Assembly (NCBI RefSeq): GCF_019175385.1
Contig: NC_083344.1
Location: 59,086,782 to 59,150,781, forward strand
DNA from: Lycium barbarum
Lineage: Eukaryota > Streptophyta > Magnoliopsida > Solanales > Solanaceae
Direction of reading: 5' to 3'
Length of the DNA: 64,000 bases
Shown: positions 32,691 to 45,864 of the stretch, piece after piece
How positions within the stretch are numbered: the first letter of the stretch is position 1
How the letters are laid out: the number at the start of each line of letters is the position of its first letter
Position numbers and translations under genes: made by a program
The notes under the pieces: model-generated
The model's input: the letters and a program-made list of their open reading frames with translations, nothing else
Databases searched by the model: none
What the model was told of the DNA's origin: nothing

Positions 32691-33821
32691 GGGAATATCC
32701 ATAGCAAACCATATAGACACAGCTGAGCAAAACTTACACACAACCCACACATATGTCTACAGACCTCTAAGAGTATCGATAGTGAAATATGACGGGACAG
32801 GGCCCCGCCGTACCCCTGGATAAACATACATATACATCATAAGATCTATACCAAAAGTCTAGGCTCTGGAACAGTGGAGCTCTCCAAGACAGCTGAGTAG
32901 AAGTCCTAAGCTGGAGAGTTACCAAACCGACTATCTGTACCTGCGGGCATGAAACGCAGCCCCCCGAAGAAAGGTGGTCAGTACGAGATATGTACTGTGT
33001 ATATAAAGCATCAAATAAAATAAAGAGGATCATCACTGAAATAGAGATTACCGGAGACAAGTATGTCAATCAAAGATACCATTACACTTGCCTTATGAAA
33101 TGTAAATCTTGCATATCACTATCATATATCATACCCGGCCCATTATGGGACTCGGTGAATAAAGTCATCATATGTCATCCTTGGCGCCATAATCACATCA
33201 TCATATTATCATATCATCACATCATCATATCATCATATGATCATATATATATATACCGTATCCCGGCCCTCTAGTGAGGGACTCGGTGAACAATGTAGTG
33301 AAACTGTGCACGAAAACGTATCCTGGACCGGGACTCAGTGAAAGATATATTGAGGCATGCACGAGCAAAGTAGTGAGCAACCATATGCAAAGTAAATAAT
33401 ATCTGAGATTCAATAGAATAATCAAAATGAATCATCATTTGAAAATCAAGACAATAGTCATATCAAGTACTCTTCGAATGTCACTATGGATTATATCAAA
33501 ATAGAACGTCTGGAAACATAGACACATATCAGAACATAATAATATAAGTTCTGGGAATCAAGAACATTAGCCATCCTAGTGGCTCTAAGAATAGAAGTTT
33601 CTCTAAAGTCAGATACTCATCGTCTATTTGTTCATAAAGATCATGCCAAAAAACAAGGGTTAGCTTCACATACCTTTCAACTTCCTATTCCATAACAATG
33701 CTAAGTTCAATCCATCGTATGTTCATCTACAACAAGGAAGATGGTACTAATATCGTATTTGGTGTCGTGCTATCGTAATTTGAGTAATAAAACTATTCTA
33801 TGGGAAAACGAGCAACACCAC

Positions 33822-35649
33822 TTTTATACCCCGTATTTTTTTGCACGTCGGATTATTCGTAAGCTAATCGACGTAAGCTTAAGGACGAGATTATTTTTGG
33901 GATATGAGACAAGGGCTTTTAAATCCCTGATTTTTAATGAATGCACGATTACTTGCAAATTTAATTGCTGTAGAAATATCAGTGGGGATTAGGGATCAAT
34001 TAACCATGATTATATTATTAAGTGGGGATTAATGATTAATTAAGCTAATTAGACCACTAAGCGGGCCCCACAACACGTGGCAGACTTTGATTGGAGATTA
34101 ATTGAGTGGGACACGTGTCAAAATGGTGGACACGTGTCCCATGAAGGGGCTGCCTATATAAGGCCGTTGATGACTCATAAGCCACCTTTCAATTACTATT
34201 CATTTCAAATTCACTTTGAATTAGAGAGAAATAAGTGAACTAAGCTAGAGGGGGAAAGAGAGTTCGGCCATGGCTATGGCATAGGCACATGATGAACTCA
34301 CGGCCAGCCATGGCAGCCACATGATGAACTCACGGCCAGCACCCCCTACTCTATTAAATTTTTATATTTTCAAGTTCAATTGGAAGAAGAAAGGGGAGAG
34401 GAAGCTCATGGCCATGATGGGTAATGAGAGATTGTCTCTAAGGTAAGATTTAACCCTTTTCTTGATGTTTTGGAGATGGTTTGAACTTGCTATAATTGTT
34501 GATGGATATGGAATTGAATGCAAAAATTGTGTATGTTGATGTTGAGACTTTGTTAGGCCGTGTAGGGCTGTTTTAATCTAGCCATGATAAATTAAATTTA
34601 ATTAGTATTGTTGTTGTGTTGTCATGGAGAAAATGATGAAAGTAAAGGGGTTTGATGATTAAAAATGGAGTTGTATTTGTTTAGTGGGTTGTTCTTGTTG
34701 AATTGAGGGATTAGGGGTTAAGATTATGTGTTGTGTTGTTGATCTTGTGAAATTGGAGGACTAAGTGTCATTAAGACTTGTGTTGTGTTGATTATAATTG
34801 ATGGGCTGCTTTAGGACTTGTTGTAATGTTAAGATAATTTTCTTGCGTATAAGGGCTGAAGCCGTTGTTATGTAGTGGCTAATGTGAATCACTAACTCAA
34901 TAATAAAGGAATGTATAAAATATCATATGTGAAACGTATGTGGGCTGTTTTAGAGTATCCTAGGATCTTGTTTCGACTGGTTCTTAATGCGATAACTTAA
35001 ACGTGCTTGGGTGGTTGCTATGTTGGTTGTATGGTTGGCATAAATGCGAGGAGATTGAGCGATATAGGTGAAGTGCTGCCTAATTGTCTGGAAATAAGTT
35101 ACTAACGTTAAAGTACGTTTTATTCCATTTTGTAGCTTAACTATAGTCTTGATGTCTTAATATAGGTTGAAATATTTTGGGCAACGTGTACATATCGAGT
35201 CATGGATTAAGCGCCAAAGGTATGTAAAGTTAACCCTTCTTTCTTTTTGGCATGATCTTTATGAAACGAACAAACGATGTGTATATGATTCCAAAGAAGT
35301 TCCTATTCCTAGAGCCACTAGGATGGCTAATGTTCTTGATTTCCAAAAGCTACTTCATTATGTCTTGATACGTGTATATGATTCCACAAGTGCTATTTGG
35401 ATATAATCCATAGTGATATTCGAAAGGTACTTGATATGACTATTGTCTTGATTTTCAAATGATAGTTCGTTTTGATTATTCTATTGAGTCTCAAATATGA
35501 TTTAATTTGCATATGGTTGCTCACTACTCTACTCGTGCATGCCTCAACATATCTTTCACTGAGTCCCGGGCCAGGATACGTTTTCGTGCACAGTTTCACG
35601 GCATTGTTCACCGAGTCCCTCACTAGAGGGCCGGGATACGGTATATATT

Positions 35650-35687
<38 letters not shown>

Positions 35688-36403
35688 TATGATGGTGTTA
35701 TGATGTGTTTATGGCGCCAAGGATTGTATGTGGCGACCTTATTCACCGAGTCCCATAATGGGCCGGATATGATATATGATATTGATATGCATAATTTTCA
35801 TTTCATAAGGCAAGTGTATTGATATTTTAAAAGTCATACTTGTTTCCGGTAATCTTGATTTCAGTAATGATCCTTTTTATTGAATTTCATGCTTTATATA
35901 CTCAGTACATATTCCGTACAGACCCCCTTTCTTCGGGGGGCTGCGTTTCATGCCCGCAGGTATAGATAGTCGGTTTGGTGACCCTTGAGCATAGGACTTC
36001 TACCCAGCTATCTTGGAGATGTATATATATATGTTTATCCAGGGGTATGGCGGGGCCCTGTCCCATCACATTTCGCTACCAATATTCTTAGAGGTCTGTA
36101 GACATATGTGTGGGTTGTGTATGAGTTATGTTCAGCTGTGTCTATACGATGTGCTATGATATGATGTTCGTCTGTAGTGGCAGCCTTGTCGGCTGGCGTA
36201 TCGTGTTATGATTTGATTAGTTGTGACCCCTTAGGAGACAGTGTATCTGGATATATATATATATACGTGACGACGTTATGAACCTTGGAGTTCTTTGCAA
36301 GCTTCCATAATGTTCTTAGATTCAGTTTGACTATATCCAACAGGTACGTATACGAGTGTCCAGGTCGGGCACTAGTCATGGCCCACGGGGTTTGGTCGTG
36401 ACA
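33822..36403 (+). mobile_element. Solo LTR L, forward, inside K
   Basis: 2582 bp from a worn start TTTTATACCCCG to TCGTGACA. Flanks ACCAC and ACCTC (33817-33821, 36404-36408) form a duplication with one mismatch. Length and features match E LTRs: TATATAA near 34155, donor AAG/GTAAGA at 34442, 54-nt exon-like segment 35166-35219, conserved block 35891-35962. No internal region, hence a solo LTR. Confidence 0.85.
35639..35690 (+). repeat. (TA)n microsatellite
   Basis: About 50 bp of nearly pure TA after CCGGGATACGG. TA tracts follow the same minisatellite unit in several LTRs (40922-40954, 42880-42900), which suggests recurrent slippage at one LTR position. Confidence 0.9.
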
Positions 36404-38403
36404 ACCTCCCCTGTTCCTTAAACTTTCCATAAGTTTAAATCAACCAACAACGACCCAAACAATAATAGGACTCATATCAAGCTAGTTCAATAACCAAATA
36501 ATCCCAACAAGCGGCAAGCTCGGTTCGATTAACGAGCTATAGTTTAATTTCTTTCCCTCCTTCATAAACGTGCCAATAACTATAACAGTAATATCCTTGT
36601 TATTTCACAAATTTTCAGTCCAAAACATCAATCACAATACCAATAACGATATCAACAAACACATATCCAAATAGAATAAAATCCATTCTTAAATCACCTC
36701 CAAAACAGCCCAATATACATCCCTACACCGATGTTTGTATACACTTCTTTATTTTCGTATATACATAGTATAACATCAAACATAACAACAACAACTATGG
36801 CCACTCCCACGATATTCCAACCCACAAAATAATTTACAACAACCACCAAACAGTCCATATGATAACAATAACCATTTATCCGATTTCCCGCAATTAATTT
36901 TGTAGTTTTCATCTCACAATTTAACTATGACTTGGATTGAGATTAAATTGGAAAACGTTGCTACTATATTTTGGAGTGAAAATTGTTGTTGCTATACTTT
37001 TGGAAAGAAAAACTTTGCAGCCTTGTTAAAAGGGTACAACGTTGCTGCCATTAAAAAGAGCATCATATAAACATATATTTTCTTACAATGAACAATGAAC
37101 TGTTAATGAAAAATAAGAGACTTCAATTGATAAATCCTTTGCACGTTGCCCTCTTGGTCTATTTATTACTATTTATCTCAAAATGTGCCACCACTAACTT
37201 AAGTAAATGAAATCATGTCCCTTATGATGCCATCTGTCCATGACTCACTACTACATCTATACTTTATTCCCACTTTTATTTAATTACATCCACACTTAAT
37301 TTCTTTATCTCAACTCACTTAAATATGGACCACTTTTAACACACCTCATATACTCATTATCATAATCATGTCATATAACATAATTTCCGTCCATAACTAT
37401 GTTTACAAAACCCACAAAATAGTCCAACAAACAGCCCACGAGCCAACAACAACATCAAATACAATTTACAGTATAATTTTCGTATTTCTCGTCCCAGCTA
37501 TGACTTCAATGAATTTAAATAAATTTAGAAGAGGATAATTCTTACCTTATATACAAAGAAATGATCTTCTTCCACTTTACTTTACTTTGAAGAAAACCCA
37601 GATTTGCTAAAATCCGGAGGAAACAAACATTTATATAACCTCTTTGTCATTATTTGTATTTTCCCCAATACTGGGATCTAGTATCTTTTAGTTGAAGAGA
37701 AAAATTGATGTTCATCTCCGTCGAAATGAAGCAAACGTTACTGCTCACAATGATAAAATTTCATTGCTGCTTTCATTCTCCTATGCGAAATAACCAAGAA
37801 AGTAAAGTAATAAGAGTTTAAAAGAATCTTGCAAGAGACGTGTCCCTTCATGGCCAAAATTTTCTTATTACTTATCACTGATCTTTGCCACTCCTACACC
37901 TAATATATTTGCTGCCAATTTATTGGTAATACACGTGGACCATATCCACCTAATAGTTATCCAATGATCCCGATTAATTTCTAGTCTTCCACTACAATCC
38001 CTCATTAAACTAATTACACACAAAATATTATCTCCAATCATCGTCATTCCACTTTCGAGTCCTAAATAATTTCGGGACGTCATTCCTTTTACACATTGAT
38101 CTCTTGATTCCCATACTTGAATATGACCAAATCCTCGAGGCTCGGATAAATTTGCTCATGTTGGACGGTCAAATTTCCCGGTCCATTATACGGGATATTA
38201 TGGCTTGGACCATATTCCATTCAAATAAATTTCGGACCTCGATGAATCTTATTTTCTTCAGTTTGTTTAACTTCTAATCCTTACGTTACATATGTACCAT
38301 AACTTTAACCACCTATAAGCTTAGGGGATAACCTCGTTTAGTTACTAATGTCATTTGACTTGCATGCTTTCCAACGCATGAAAACACGGGATGTAACGGT
38401 AAA

Positions 38404-39072
38404 GTTATTATATGAGGGAACTCCAGCGCTACTTGATAGCTAACTCTAAAGATTGAGATTAAGAGCTAAAAAGTAGAGTGACAGTTAAAGTCTTTTAAGG
38501 ATGTCGAGGAGTGATACATGATGCTGAAGATTCCAGAATATGGACTGGAACAACAGAGCAATGTAAGGTTATTGAAGTAAAATAATGTAACACCTTGGAA
38601 AAATTCATTTTATTCGTAAGAATCTGCAAAGGGTCTACAGGTTACCAGAGACATGAAATACTCAAGGGATTGTAAAGTCTAATAAATCAACGAGGGACGT
38701 CTACGCGTTATAAAATCTTATGTAAAGATTAACAGGTAAGATGAAGTGAACGATACATCATAAGGAAGTAACTTATAGAAGAAGAAAGAGTCGAGTTATG
38801 ACTAAGTGCACCAAAGAGAGAGTAGGATTTCAGCAGAAGAGCTCGCAATACAACTGTCAACCAACTGCGAAATAAAGAGGAGAGTAAAGACAATGATGTG
38901 GAATTATTACCTCGAGAGGCGAGAGCAAGAGGGAATATTACGGGAATGGTTACTTAGAGATCTGGAATGCGTTATAGTAAATTAAAGGGAATCGACCAAT
39001 TAAAGAGGCATGTGAAGGACATAATTCAATAAGAGAACACTTGAGGAAGTATTGGGAGTGCAAGACTAGTTT
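38404..39072 (+). other. Element E interior, right part: non-coding
   Basis: The first 140 bp continue the sequence shared with D up to ATGGACT (38540-38546); there D joins integrase, whereas E continues with about 500 bp of unrecognised sequence up to the PPT hairpin. No coding motif seen. Confidence 0.7.
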
Positions 39073-39108
39073 AACATTCAAGGACGAATGTTCTAAAGGG
39101 GGGAAAGA
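39073..39108 (+). promoter_or_regulatory. Element E pre-PPT hairpin and polypurine tract
   Basis: AACATTCA/CGAATGTT at 39073-39092 (one mismatch in the stem), then AAAGGGGGGAAAGA before the LTR start at 39109. Confidence 0.83.
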
Positions 39109-40919
39109 TGTCATATCCCGTATTTTTGTGCGTTGGATTATTCGTAAGCTAATAGACATGAGTTCAAGGACAAGATTATTTTTTACATACGAGACAAGGA
39201 CATTTTAATTCCGATTTTAACAACTGCACAATCTGCTAACTAATTACAATTAGTGTGGAAATATTAGTGAAGATTAGGGATTAATTAATAGCCATGATTA
39301 GATTATTAAGTGGGGATTTATAATTAATTAAGCCAATTAGAGTGCTAAATGGACCCCACTACAATATGGCCAAATCTGATTGGTACATGCTAGAGTGGGA
39401 CATGTGTCAACATGGTAGGCAGCATATAAAGTCATAAGTGATGACTAATATTAGTCATACACTTCATTTCCATTTCTAATTCAATTGAAAGAGAGGAGCT
39501 CATAGCCATGGCAGCACACGGCCATGGCAGCTCAAGGATAAGCTCAAAGCTTTGAAGGAAGAAAAATTAAATCCCAAGGTGCTTTACGTGTTCAAGGAGG
39601 CAGCAACATAAGGATATTGAGCTAAGGAAGAAGAAGCGGTGTAATTGGTGCAAGTGATTATAGGATCTGTCCTAATTAAATTAAGGTAAGATTTTCTCTT
39701 CTTATGGTGTAATTGGAGTAGATGGTGTTGTAATTGAGAGATTAACTCTTATTAAGTGGAATTGGATGCAAGGAATTGTACACGTTAGTGTTAAGGTTTT
39801 GTTTGGACCGTGTTGAAGTTGTTCTAATTTAATAATGGTGGATTAAGTTTGATTAGTGTTGTTGTTATTGTTGTATTGTGTTTGAAGGTAATTTGTTTAT
39901 GTTGAAGGGCTGGAAATATAGTTATAGATATGTATGGGTGCTGTTATTCATAGTAATATTATACTCTTTTCCATGTTTTTGTGATTTTGCGAAGTAAAGG
40001 TCGAAGATTGTATTTCGATATTGTAGTTTCAATGGACTGTTTAGAGCTTGATATTGAAATGATATTGAAGTAATTTTCTTGTACATGGATGGTAGTTGAT
40101 GTTGTTGTTGATATGGCTCATAAATTTGGAGGAAAAGAAGTGTATAAGGTATCGTATAAGAAGCGTATGTTGGTGTGTTTGGTGTATAATCTTAGATGTT
40201 AACGATTTGAATTAAAAAAGGATTAAGAGAGGTTGTTGTTGGTATTATTGTGCTAATTGGAGATTTATTGGAAGTTCGGGTTAGGCGAATTATATAGAGG
40301 AAATGCTGCCCGATTTCCATTAAGTTCTTAACTAATTAAAATACGAATCAAGAAGTATGAACTAAGTAGTGATTTCCATAAGTGATTGGTTCTAGATTAA
40401 TAAGTTTGGAAGGTCGTAGTTTATTAACAATAGTGTTACTCTCATATTAATAGGCTAAAGGGGCGACGAAGCAAGCTTGGTTACAGTTGATCTATAACAG
40501 GTATGTGAAGCTATCCTTTCCTTCTTTTTGGCATGATCTTTATAAAACAAACAAACGACGAGCATATAACTCCAAAGAAGCTCCTATTCTTAGAGACACT
40601 AGGATGGCTAATGTTCTTGATTCCCAGAACCTACTTCATTATGTCTTGATGCGTGTCTATGATTCCTGAAGTTCTATTTGATATAATTCATAGTGACATT
40701 CGAAGGGTACTTGACATGACTATTGTCTTTGATTTTGAAATGATAGTTCATTTTGATTATTCTATTGAGTCTCAAATATGACTTAGTTTGCATATGGTTG
40801 CTCACTACTCTGCTCATGCATGCCGTTAATATATCGTTCACCGAGTCCCGGGCCGGGTATGTTTTCATGCACAGTTTCACTGCATTATTGACCGAGTCCC
40901 TCACTAGAGGGCCGGGTAC

Positions 40920-40958
<39 letters not shown>

Positions 40959-41691
40959 ATGATGATGATGTGATTATGGCACTGAGTATGGTATATGATG
41001 ACTTTATTCGCTGAGTCCCATAATGGGTCGGGTATGGTATATGATATAAACATGCATGATTATCATCTCGTAAGGCACAGGTGTATTGGTATCTTTGATT
41101 ATCATATTTGCCTCCTGTAATATTTTATTCAGTTATGAGTTTCCTTATTGTATTTCATGCTTTATATACTCAGTACATATCTCGTACTGACCCCCTATCT
41201 TCGGGGGGCTGCGTTTCATGCCCGTAGGTACAGACACTCGGTTTGGTGATCCTCCAGCTTAGGACTTCTGCTCAGCTGTTTGGGGAGCTCCATTGTTCCG
41301 GAGCCCAGACTATTTTGGTACAGATCTTTTGATATAGACTTATTTATATGTCCAGGGGTACGGCCCTGTCCCGTCATATTTCACTTTTATACTCTTAGAG
41401 GTCTGTAGACATATGTGGGTTGTATATAGGTTTTGGTCAGCTGTGTCTATATGGTTTGCTTTTGATATTCCCGTGTATAGTGGCAACCTCGTCGGCTTAC
41501 GTATTGTGTTATGCTGTGGTTAGCCGTGACTCCTCAGGAGATAGGTTTATGATATATGGTGTTGTGAATCCTTCGTTTGTTTTTTCAAGTTTCCATATTG
41601 TCCTTAGTTTTAGTTTGACTATATTTAACAGGTCCGTATACGAGTGTCCAGTTCGGGCACTAGTCATGGCCCACGGGGTTGGGTCGTGACA
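39109..41691 (+). mobile_element. Element E 3' LTR
   Basis: 2583 bp, TGTCATATCCCG to TCGTGACA, intact and so the reference for the deleted 5' copy. TATAAA near 39425, donor AAG/GTAAGA at 39685, 47-nt exon-like segment 40454-40500, (TA)n 40922-40954, conserved block 41159-41231. Shows the empty site of D at 41334-41338. Followed by TGATG. Confidence 0.93.
40922..40954 (+). repeat. (TA)n microsatellite
   Basis: About 33 bp of TA in the E 3' LTR, followed by GATGATGATGATG. Confidence 0.9.
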
Positions 41692-42796
41692 TGATGTTAT
41701 AGTTGAGAGGATTAATTCATATTAAGCTAAATTGGATGCAAATAATTGTATATGCTAACGTTAAGGTTCTGTTTAGCCGTATTGAAGTTGTTAATAATGG
41801 TGGATTAGGTTTGATTGTTGTTGTTGTTGTTGTTATGGATTATGTGTTAAAAATGAAGGAATCTTTATATTTAAAGTTGTAGTCGTTTATATGACATTGT
41901 TGGACATGAATTGGATTAGATGTGCATGAGGTTGTTGGGCATGGTTATATTGTAATTAGGGGTTGTTTTTGTTTAGTTGAAGGACTAAGTGTAGTTATGA
42001 TTAGGTATTGTGTTGTTGTGGTGATGGGCTGTTTGGAGCATGTTATTGTAAGGTCGTTTTGATGATGTGTTGTGGCTGTAGATCATAAGGAATAACTTGA
42101 GTATGTCGTGGTCGTTATGTTGATTATTGTTTAATGTGCAACGTGTGCACTGATTTGGAGTGTTGTGCGTGCGTTACGGGCTGTTTCGAGGTGTTCTTGG
42201 ACTTTGTTTTGGCTAATTCTTGATGTGGTAACTTGGACGTGTCATTGTTGATGTTATTCTGGTGTTTTCATAGTTGGCTTGAAGGTGAGGGAAGTGAACA
42301 ATATAGGGGGAATGCCGCCCAATTTTCTAGAAATAAGCTACTAACGTTGAAATACGTTTTAAGCCTTTCCATAGCTTAACCGTAGTTCTTAACATCTTAA
42401 TATAGGTTGAGATACTTCTTGCGGCATATACATATCGAGTCATGGATTAAGCGTCAAAGGTATGTAAAGCTATCCCTTCTTTCTTTTGGCATGATCTATA
42501 TGAAACAAATAGACGACGAGCATATAAACTCCAAAGAAGCTCCTATTATTAGAGGCACTAGGATGGCTAATGTTCTTGATTTCCAGAAGCTATTTCATTA
42601 TGTCCTGATACGTGTCTAAGGTTCCTGAAGTCCTATTTGATATAATCCATAGTGACATTCGAGGGGTACTTGACATGACTGTTGTCTTTGATCCTTAACT
42701 ATTAGTTTATTCTAATTATTCTATTGAGTCTCAGATAATGATTTAGCTTGCATATGGTTTCACATTATTCTGCTCGTGCATGCCGTTAATATATCA

Positions 42797-43040
42797 TTCA
42801 CCGAGTCCCGGGCCAGGTATGTATTCGTGCGCAGTTTAACTGCATTGTTCACCGAGTCCCTCACTAAAGGGCCGAGTATGGTATATATATATATATATAT
42901 GATGTGATTATGGCACCGAGTCCCATGATAGGCCGGGTATGGTATATGATGACTTTATTCACCGAGTCCCGTAATGGGCCGGGTATGGTATATGATGACT
43001 TTATTCACCGAGTCCCGTAATGGGCCGGGTATGGTATAGG
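42797..43040 (+). repeat. Minisatellite CACCGAGTCCC in B 3' LTR
   Basis: Units at about 42800, 42850, 42915, 42960 and 43005; the last two are a near-perfect 47-bp duplication (CACCGAGTCCCGTAATGGGC). Confidence 0.8.
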
Positions 43041-43373
43041 ATATAGCTATGCATTATTCTCATTTCGTAAGGCACTAGTGCATTGGTATCTTTGGTTATC
43101 ATACTTTCCTCCTGTAATCTTTTATTCAGTCATGATCTTCTTTACTGTATTTCATGCTTTATATAATCAGTACATATCTCGTACTGACCCCCTTTCTTCG
43201 GGGGGCTGCGTTTCATGCCCGCAGGTACAGGCACTCAGTCCGGTGATCCTTCAGCCTAGGACTTCTGCTCAGCTGTTTGGAGAGCTCCATTGTTCCGGAG
43301 CCTAGATTATTTTGGTACAGATCTTTTGATATAGACTTATACATATCCAGGGTTACAGCGGGGCCCTATCCCA

Positions 43374-43656
43374 GTGGTCGTTTGGTGCATGGCTAAAATT
43401 ATCCCGGGATTATAATTTCGGGACTAATTTATCCCATATTTTTGGACTATTTGATACCATCTCCTAGATGGTATAAAATAGTCCCAGGATAAGTGGTATA
43501 AGAAGGTATATCCCAGCTTATACCATGGGATGCATTTTATACTTTGTTTGGTACAAGGTATAAATTTATCGCAGGATAAATTTATACCTTCTACCAAACA
43601 TGGTACAAAAATTAATGTTGCGATATCCTAGATTATACCTTCTACCAAACGACCCC
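43374..43656. mobile_element. MITE-like element with GGTCGTTTGGT terminal inverted repeats
   Basis: About 283 bp with GGTCGTTTGGT at 43376 and its complement ACCAAACGACC at 43644-43654. Within it a second inverted pair (43546-43599) forms a long palindrome around TAAATTTAT. No coding capacity. It replaces roughly 20 bp of LTR sequence present in E (GTCATATTTCACTTTTATAC), so no clean target duplication is visible. TIRs of this kind are common in plant non-autonomous DNA transposons; superfamily not assigned. Confidence 0.75.
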
Positions 43657-43955
43657 TTAGAGGTCTGTAGACATGTGTGGGTTGTATGTAGGTTTTGGTC
43701 AGCTATGTCGATATGGTTCGTTTTGGGTATTTCCGTATATAGTGGCAGCCTTGTCGGCTTGCATATTATGTTATTTGTTGTTTAGCTGGGACTTCTCAGG
43801 AGACAAGTTTATGATGATGTATGGCATTATAAATCTTTAGTTGCTTTTATAAGTTTCCATACTGTCCTTAGTTTCAGTCTAACTATATCTAACATGTTCG
43901 TATACGAGTGTCCAGCTCGAGCACTAGTCATGGCTCATGGGGTTGGGTCATGACA

Positions 43956-44494
43956 TGGCATGATCTTCCCTCCTTCTCCATGAATTTCCTATAATCCGGA
44001 AAACTAAGAGTCTATGTTCATGAATAGCCATATGAGTTAAAAGTAAGAGATATTATGAACATGATGATGATGAGATTAAGTCCAAAGATTCTAGAGTTCA
44101 CGATATGATGTTTCTACAAAGCTAATGATGTTAACTATGATCCATTGATGTTGTTTATGGTATACACTCACCTTATATGCTAATTCCTTCAAGGTGAGGC
44201 AGAATGCTTATGAATGCTCCATAATGAAATCGGGGGATTCGCGACCTTATGTCACACCGATAAAGTATAGCTGTCTTGAGTTCTATGCATGCATTATGAC
44301 GAGTACATGATGATGATTTTACACCGCACCTATATGGCCGGGCAGACACCGCTAAGGCGGGCAGCCTATACACCATGTCTAGATGGCATGGGCAGACACC
44401 ACTAGTGGGCGGCATGAGATGGTACCCCGGACGCTGGAGGCCAGGATGCGGGCTAATGATTATCATATGTACCTATATGGTCGGGCAGCTTATA
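43956..44494. other. Spacer between B and F: unidentified repeat-like sequence
   Basis: About 540 bp that belongs neither to B nor to F and so is the oldest layer, the target of both. It has two imperfect copies of a motif with GGCCGGGCAGACACCGCTAA and GGCATGGGCAGACACCACTA (44335-44410). No ORF with recognisable domains; it looks like part of another retroelement LTR, but I cannot place it. Confidence 0.4.
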
Positions 44495-44775
44495 TGTTAT
44501 ATCCCGTATTTTGTGTATTCGGATATTTCAAGATAATTGCGAGAAGTTAAGGGCAAGGCTATATTTTGATCTTGTTTAATACACAAGTTGTTTATGAAAA
44601 TTATTGAGGTGGAAATATTAAGAAAGGCTAGGGGTAAAAAGGAAAATTCACAAGGTGGCTCATGGAAACATTAAGGAAAGTTTGGGGTTAAGAGTGATTT
44701 ATGGAAACTTAAAAGTCTTGAACAAAAGGGCCATGTGGCCGTGCACTATGGTGTGGGCCTTGGCCCACATGGATG

Positions 44776-45051
44776 TATAATATATGTGTATAGTAGATGA
44801 CTTATTAGTCATATTTATCATCATCTTCACACTTAGAAAATTCAAGAAACTTGGAGAAAAACAAAGAGAAGCCATTCGGCCATAGCATAGCCGAACAACC
44901 ATCTTGGAAAAATTTATCACAAATAAATATTTTCTTCTAGCAATTCAACCAATTGGAAGGTCCTCTTTAACGTGAGATAGTTGTTGGAGCAATTAAACCA
45001 CTCTTTGTTGCAAATTCATAACCCTAGCCAAGTGAGAAGTGTGGTGAAAAG
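44776..45051 (+). promoter_or_regulatory. Element F: TATA box and predicted leader exon 1
   Basis: TATAATATAT followed by an A-rich leader (AAAACAAAGAGAAGCC) that lacks ATG from about 44822 to the donor AAAAG/GTAAGG. Same architecture as C, I and J in a diverged LTR. Confidence 0.5.
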
Positions 45052-45813
45052 GTAAGGTTTAATCTTCTTTTTATATGTTATGGATGTTTGTGTATGTTGT
45101 AATATGTAGAAATGGATGAAATTCATGAAAATATGGATGTTTTGTTGTAGCCGTGTAGGTGTAGGTGTTGTGTAGAAAGGATGAATTAATTTTATTTAGA
45201 ATTTTGGTTGTTGTTGTAATGGATTCTATGATGAAAGTGAAAGTTTAATAATTCTAGTTGAAGTTGTAATTGTTGGAGAGTTGTTTTAGAAGCTAATGTG
45301 ACTTTAATACCACTTCTTGTATTTATGGAAAATAATGTTGCAAGCATGTGAATTGTTAGTGAAGTTCATGAATTTGAAAGAAGGAAATGTGTTGTTATTG
45401 CTCTTGTTGCATTTGGAATGTTTCGGGTGGAGTGGAGTTTTGGTTGGGTTGTTTTGAATATTGTGCGGATTGTTTGAAGCTTTCTTGAGTTTTGTTTGAA
45501 TGGTTTCGGATTAGTATTTGAGTGTGCGAGCATTGGTGTTAGCTTGATTGTATGTAGTTGAAGTGAATGTAAATGGAATGCCGTCGAATTATGTAAAAGG
45601 GAGTTGCTAATGTTAGAATCCGTTTTGAATTAATTGTTGATGTTGTTAATAGGGTTGTTGGTATTGTTGTTGAGGATTTGGCCGAGTTGAATTCTCGGGG
45701 TTGTTGAATTTACAAGGGAAATGCTGCCGAAATTTCTGTAGACAAGGGCTAGCTTAGGATTGAATCCCTAAGTACTTGTAGCTAACATTTGGTATTTAAT
45801 GACATTATTATAG

Positions 45814-45864
45814 ATCTTGGGGAGCTCGAGACTTGAGTTGGGATTGGCTTAGGAAGCAGACGAG
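45814..45864 (+). other. Element F: predicted 51-nt leader mini-exon
   Basis: Bounded by TTATTATAG and AG/GTATGTAAAG, no ATG. Same length as in A and C although the sequence is largely different. Confidence 0.52.

Larger units (their letters stand above)
32397..38398 (-). mobile_element. Solo LTR K, reverse strand, inside E, interrupted by L
   Basis: Read on the minus strand it begins near 38398 with GTTACATCCCGTGTTTTC and ends at 32397 with GGTCGTGACT. Both terminal bases appear mutated (CG for CA on the right, A for T on the left as printed). The flanks GTAAA (32392-32396 and 38399-38403) are a perfect 5-bp duplication, and D's uninterrupted interior near 24135 gives the continuous sequence. 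Without L it is about 3415 bp, close to M. Conserved block at 32936-33008; a donor-like AAG/GTAAGA on the minus strand near 37544. Confidence 0.82.
3565..41691 (+). mobile_element. Element E: complete non-coding Ty3/gypsy derivative (LARD-like), interrupted by D and K
   Basis: Full element bounded by LTRs and by a perfect 5-bp target duplication TGATG (3560-3564 and 41692-41696). Its 5' LTR (3565-5195 plus 28452-28801) is split by D, and its interior is split by solo LTR K. Primer site 28806, polypurine tract 39093-39108. No gag, protease, RT or integrase is recognisable: the interior is purine-rich sequence shared with D. The LTR pair differs by roughly 5 percent in the first 200 bp (by eye), older than C and D, as nesting requires. 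It would depend on proteins of an autonomous relative. Confidence 0.85.
41697..43955 (+). mobile_element. Element B 3' LTR, right segment
   Basis: Resumes after E and ends GGGTCATGACA at 43955. Contains the 54-nt exon-like segment 42406-42459, three to four minisatellite units (42797-43040), conserved block 43157-43228, and the MITE-like insertion 43374-43656. Degraded CpG positions suit its place as the oldest element of the left stack. Confidence 0.85.

Noticed and set aside
35167..35406. Similar 60-80 residue ORFs in several LTRs (35167-35406, 42407-42619, 40487-40669, 4998-5315)
   Set aside because: Similarity comes from conserved LTR DNA around the mini-exon; starts, frames and stops differ between copies and no domain is present.
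36420..38398. Independent A/T-rich gene region after L
   Set aside because: It is the rest of reverse-strand LTR K: it has the minus-strand donor, the LTR terminus and the GTAAA duplication, and no coding motif.
43956..44494. Remnant of a host gene between B and F
   Set aside because: No ORF with domains; GGGCAGACACC repeats look like retroelement LTR sequence, though I cannot name the family.
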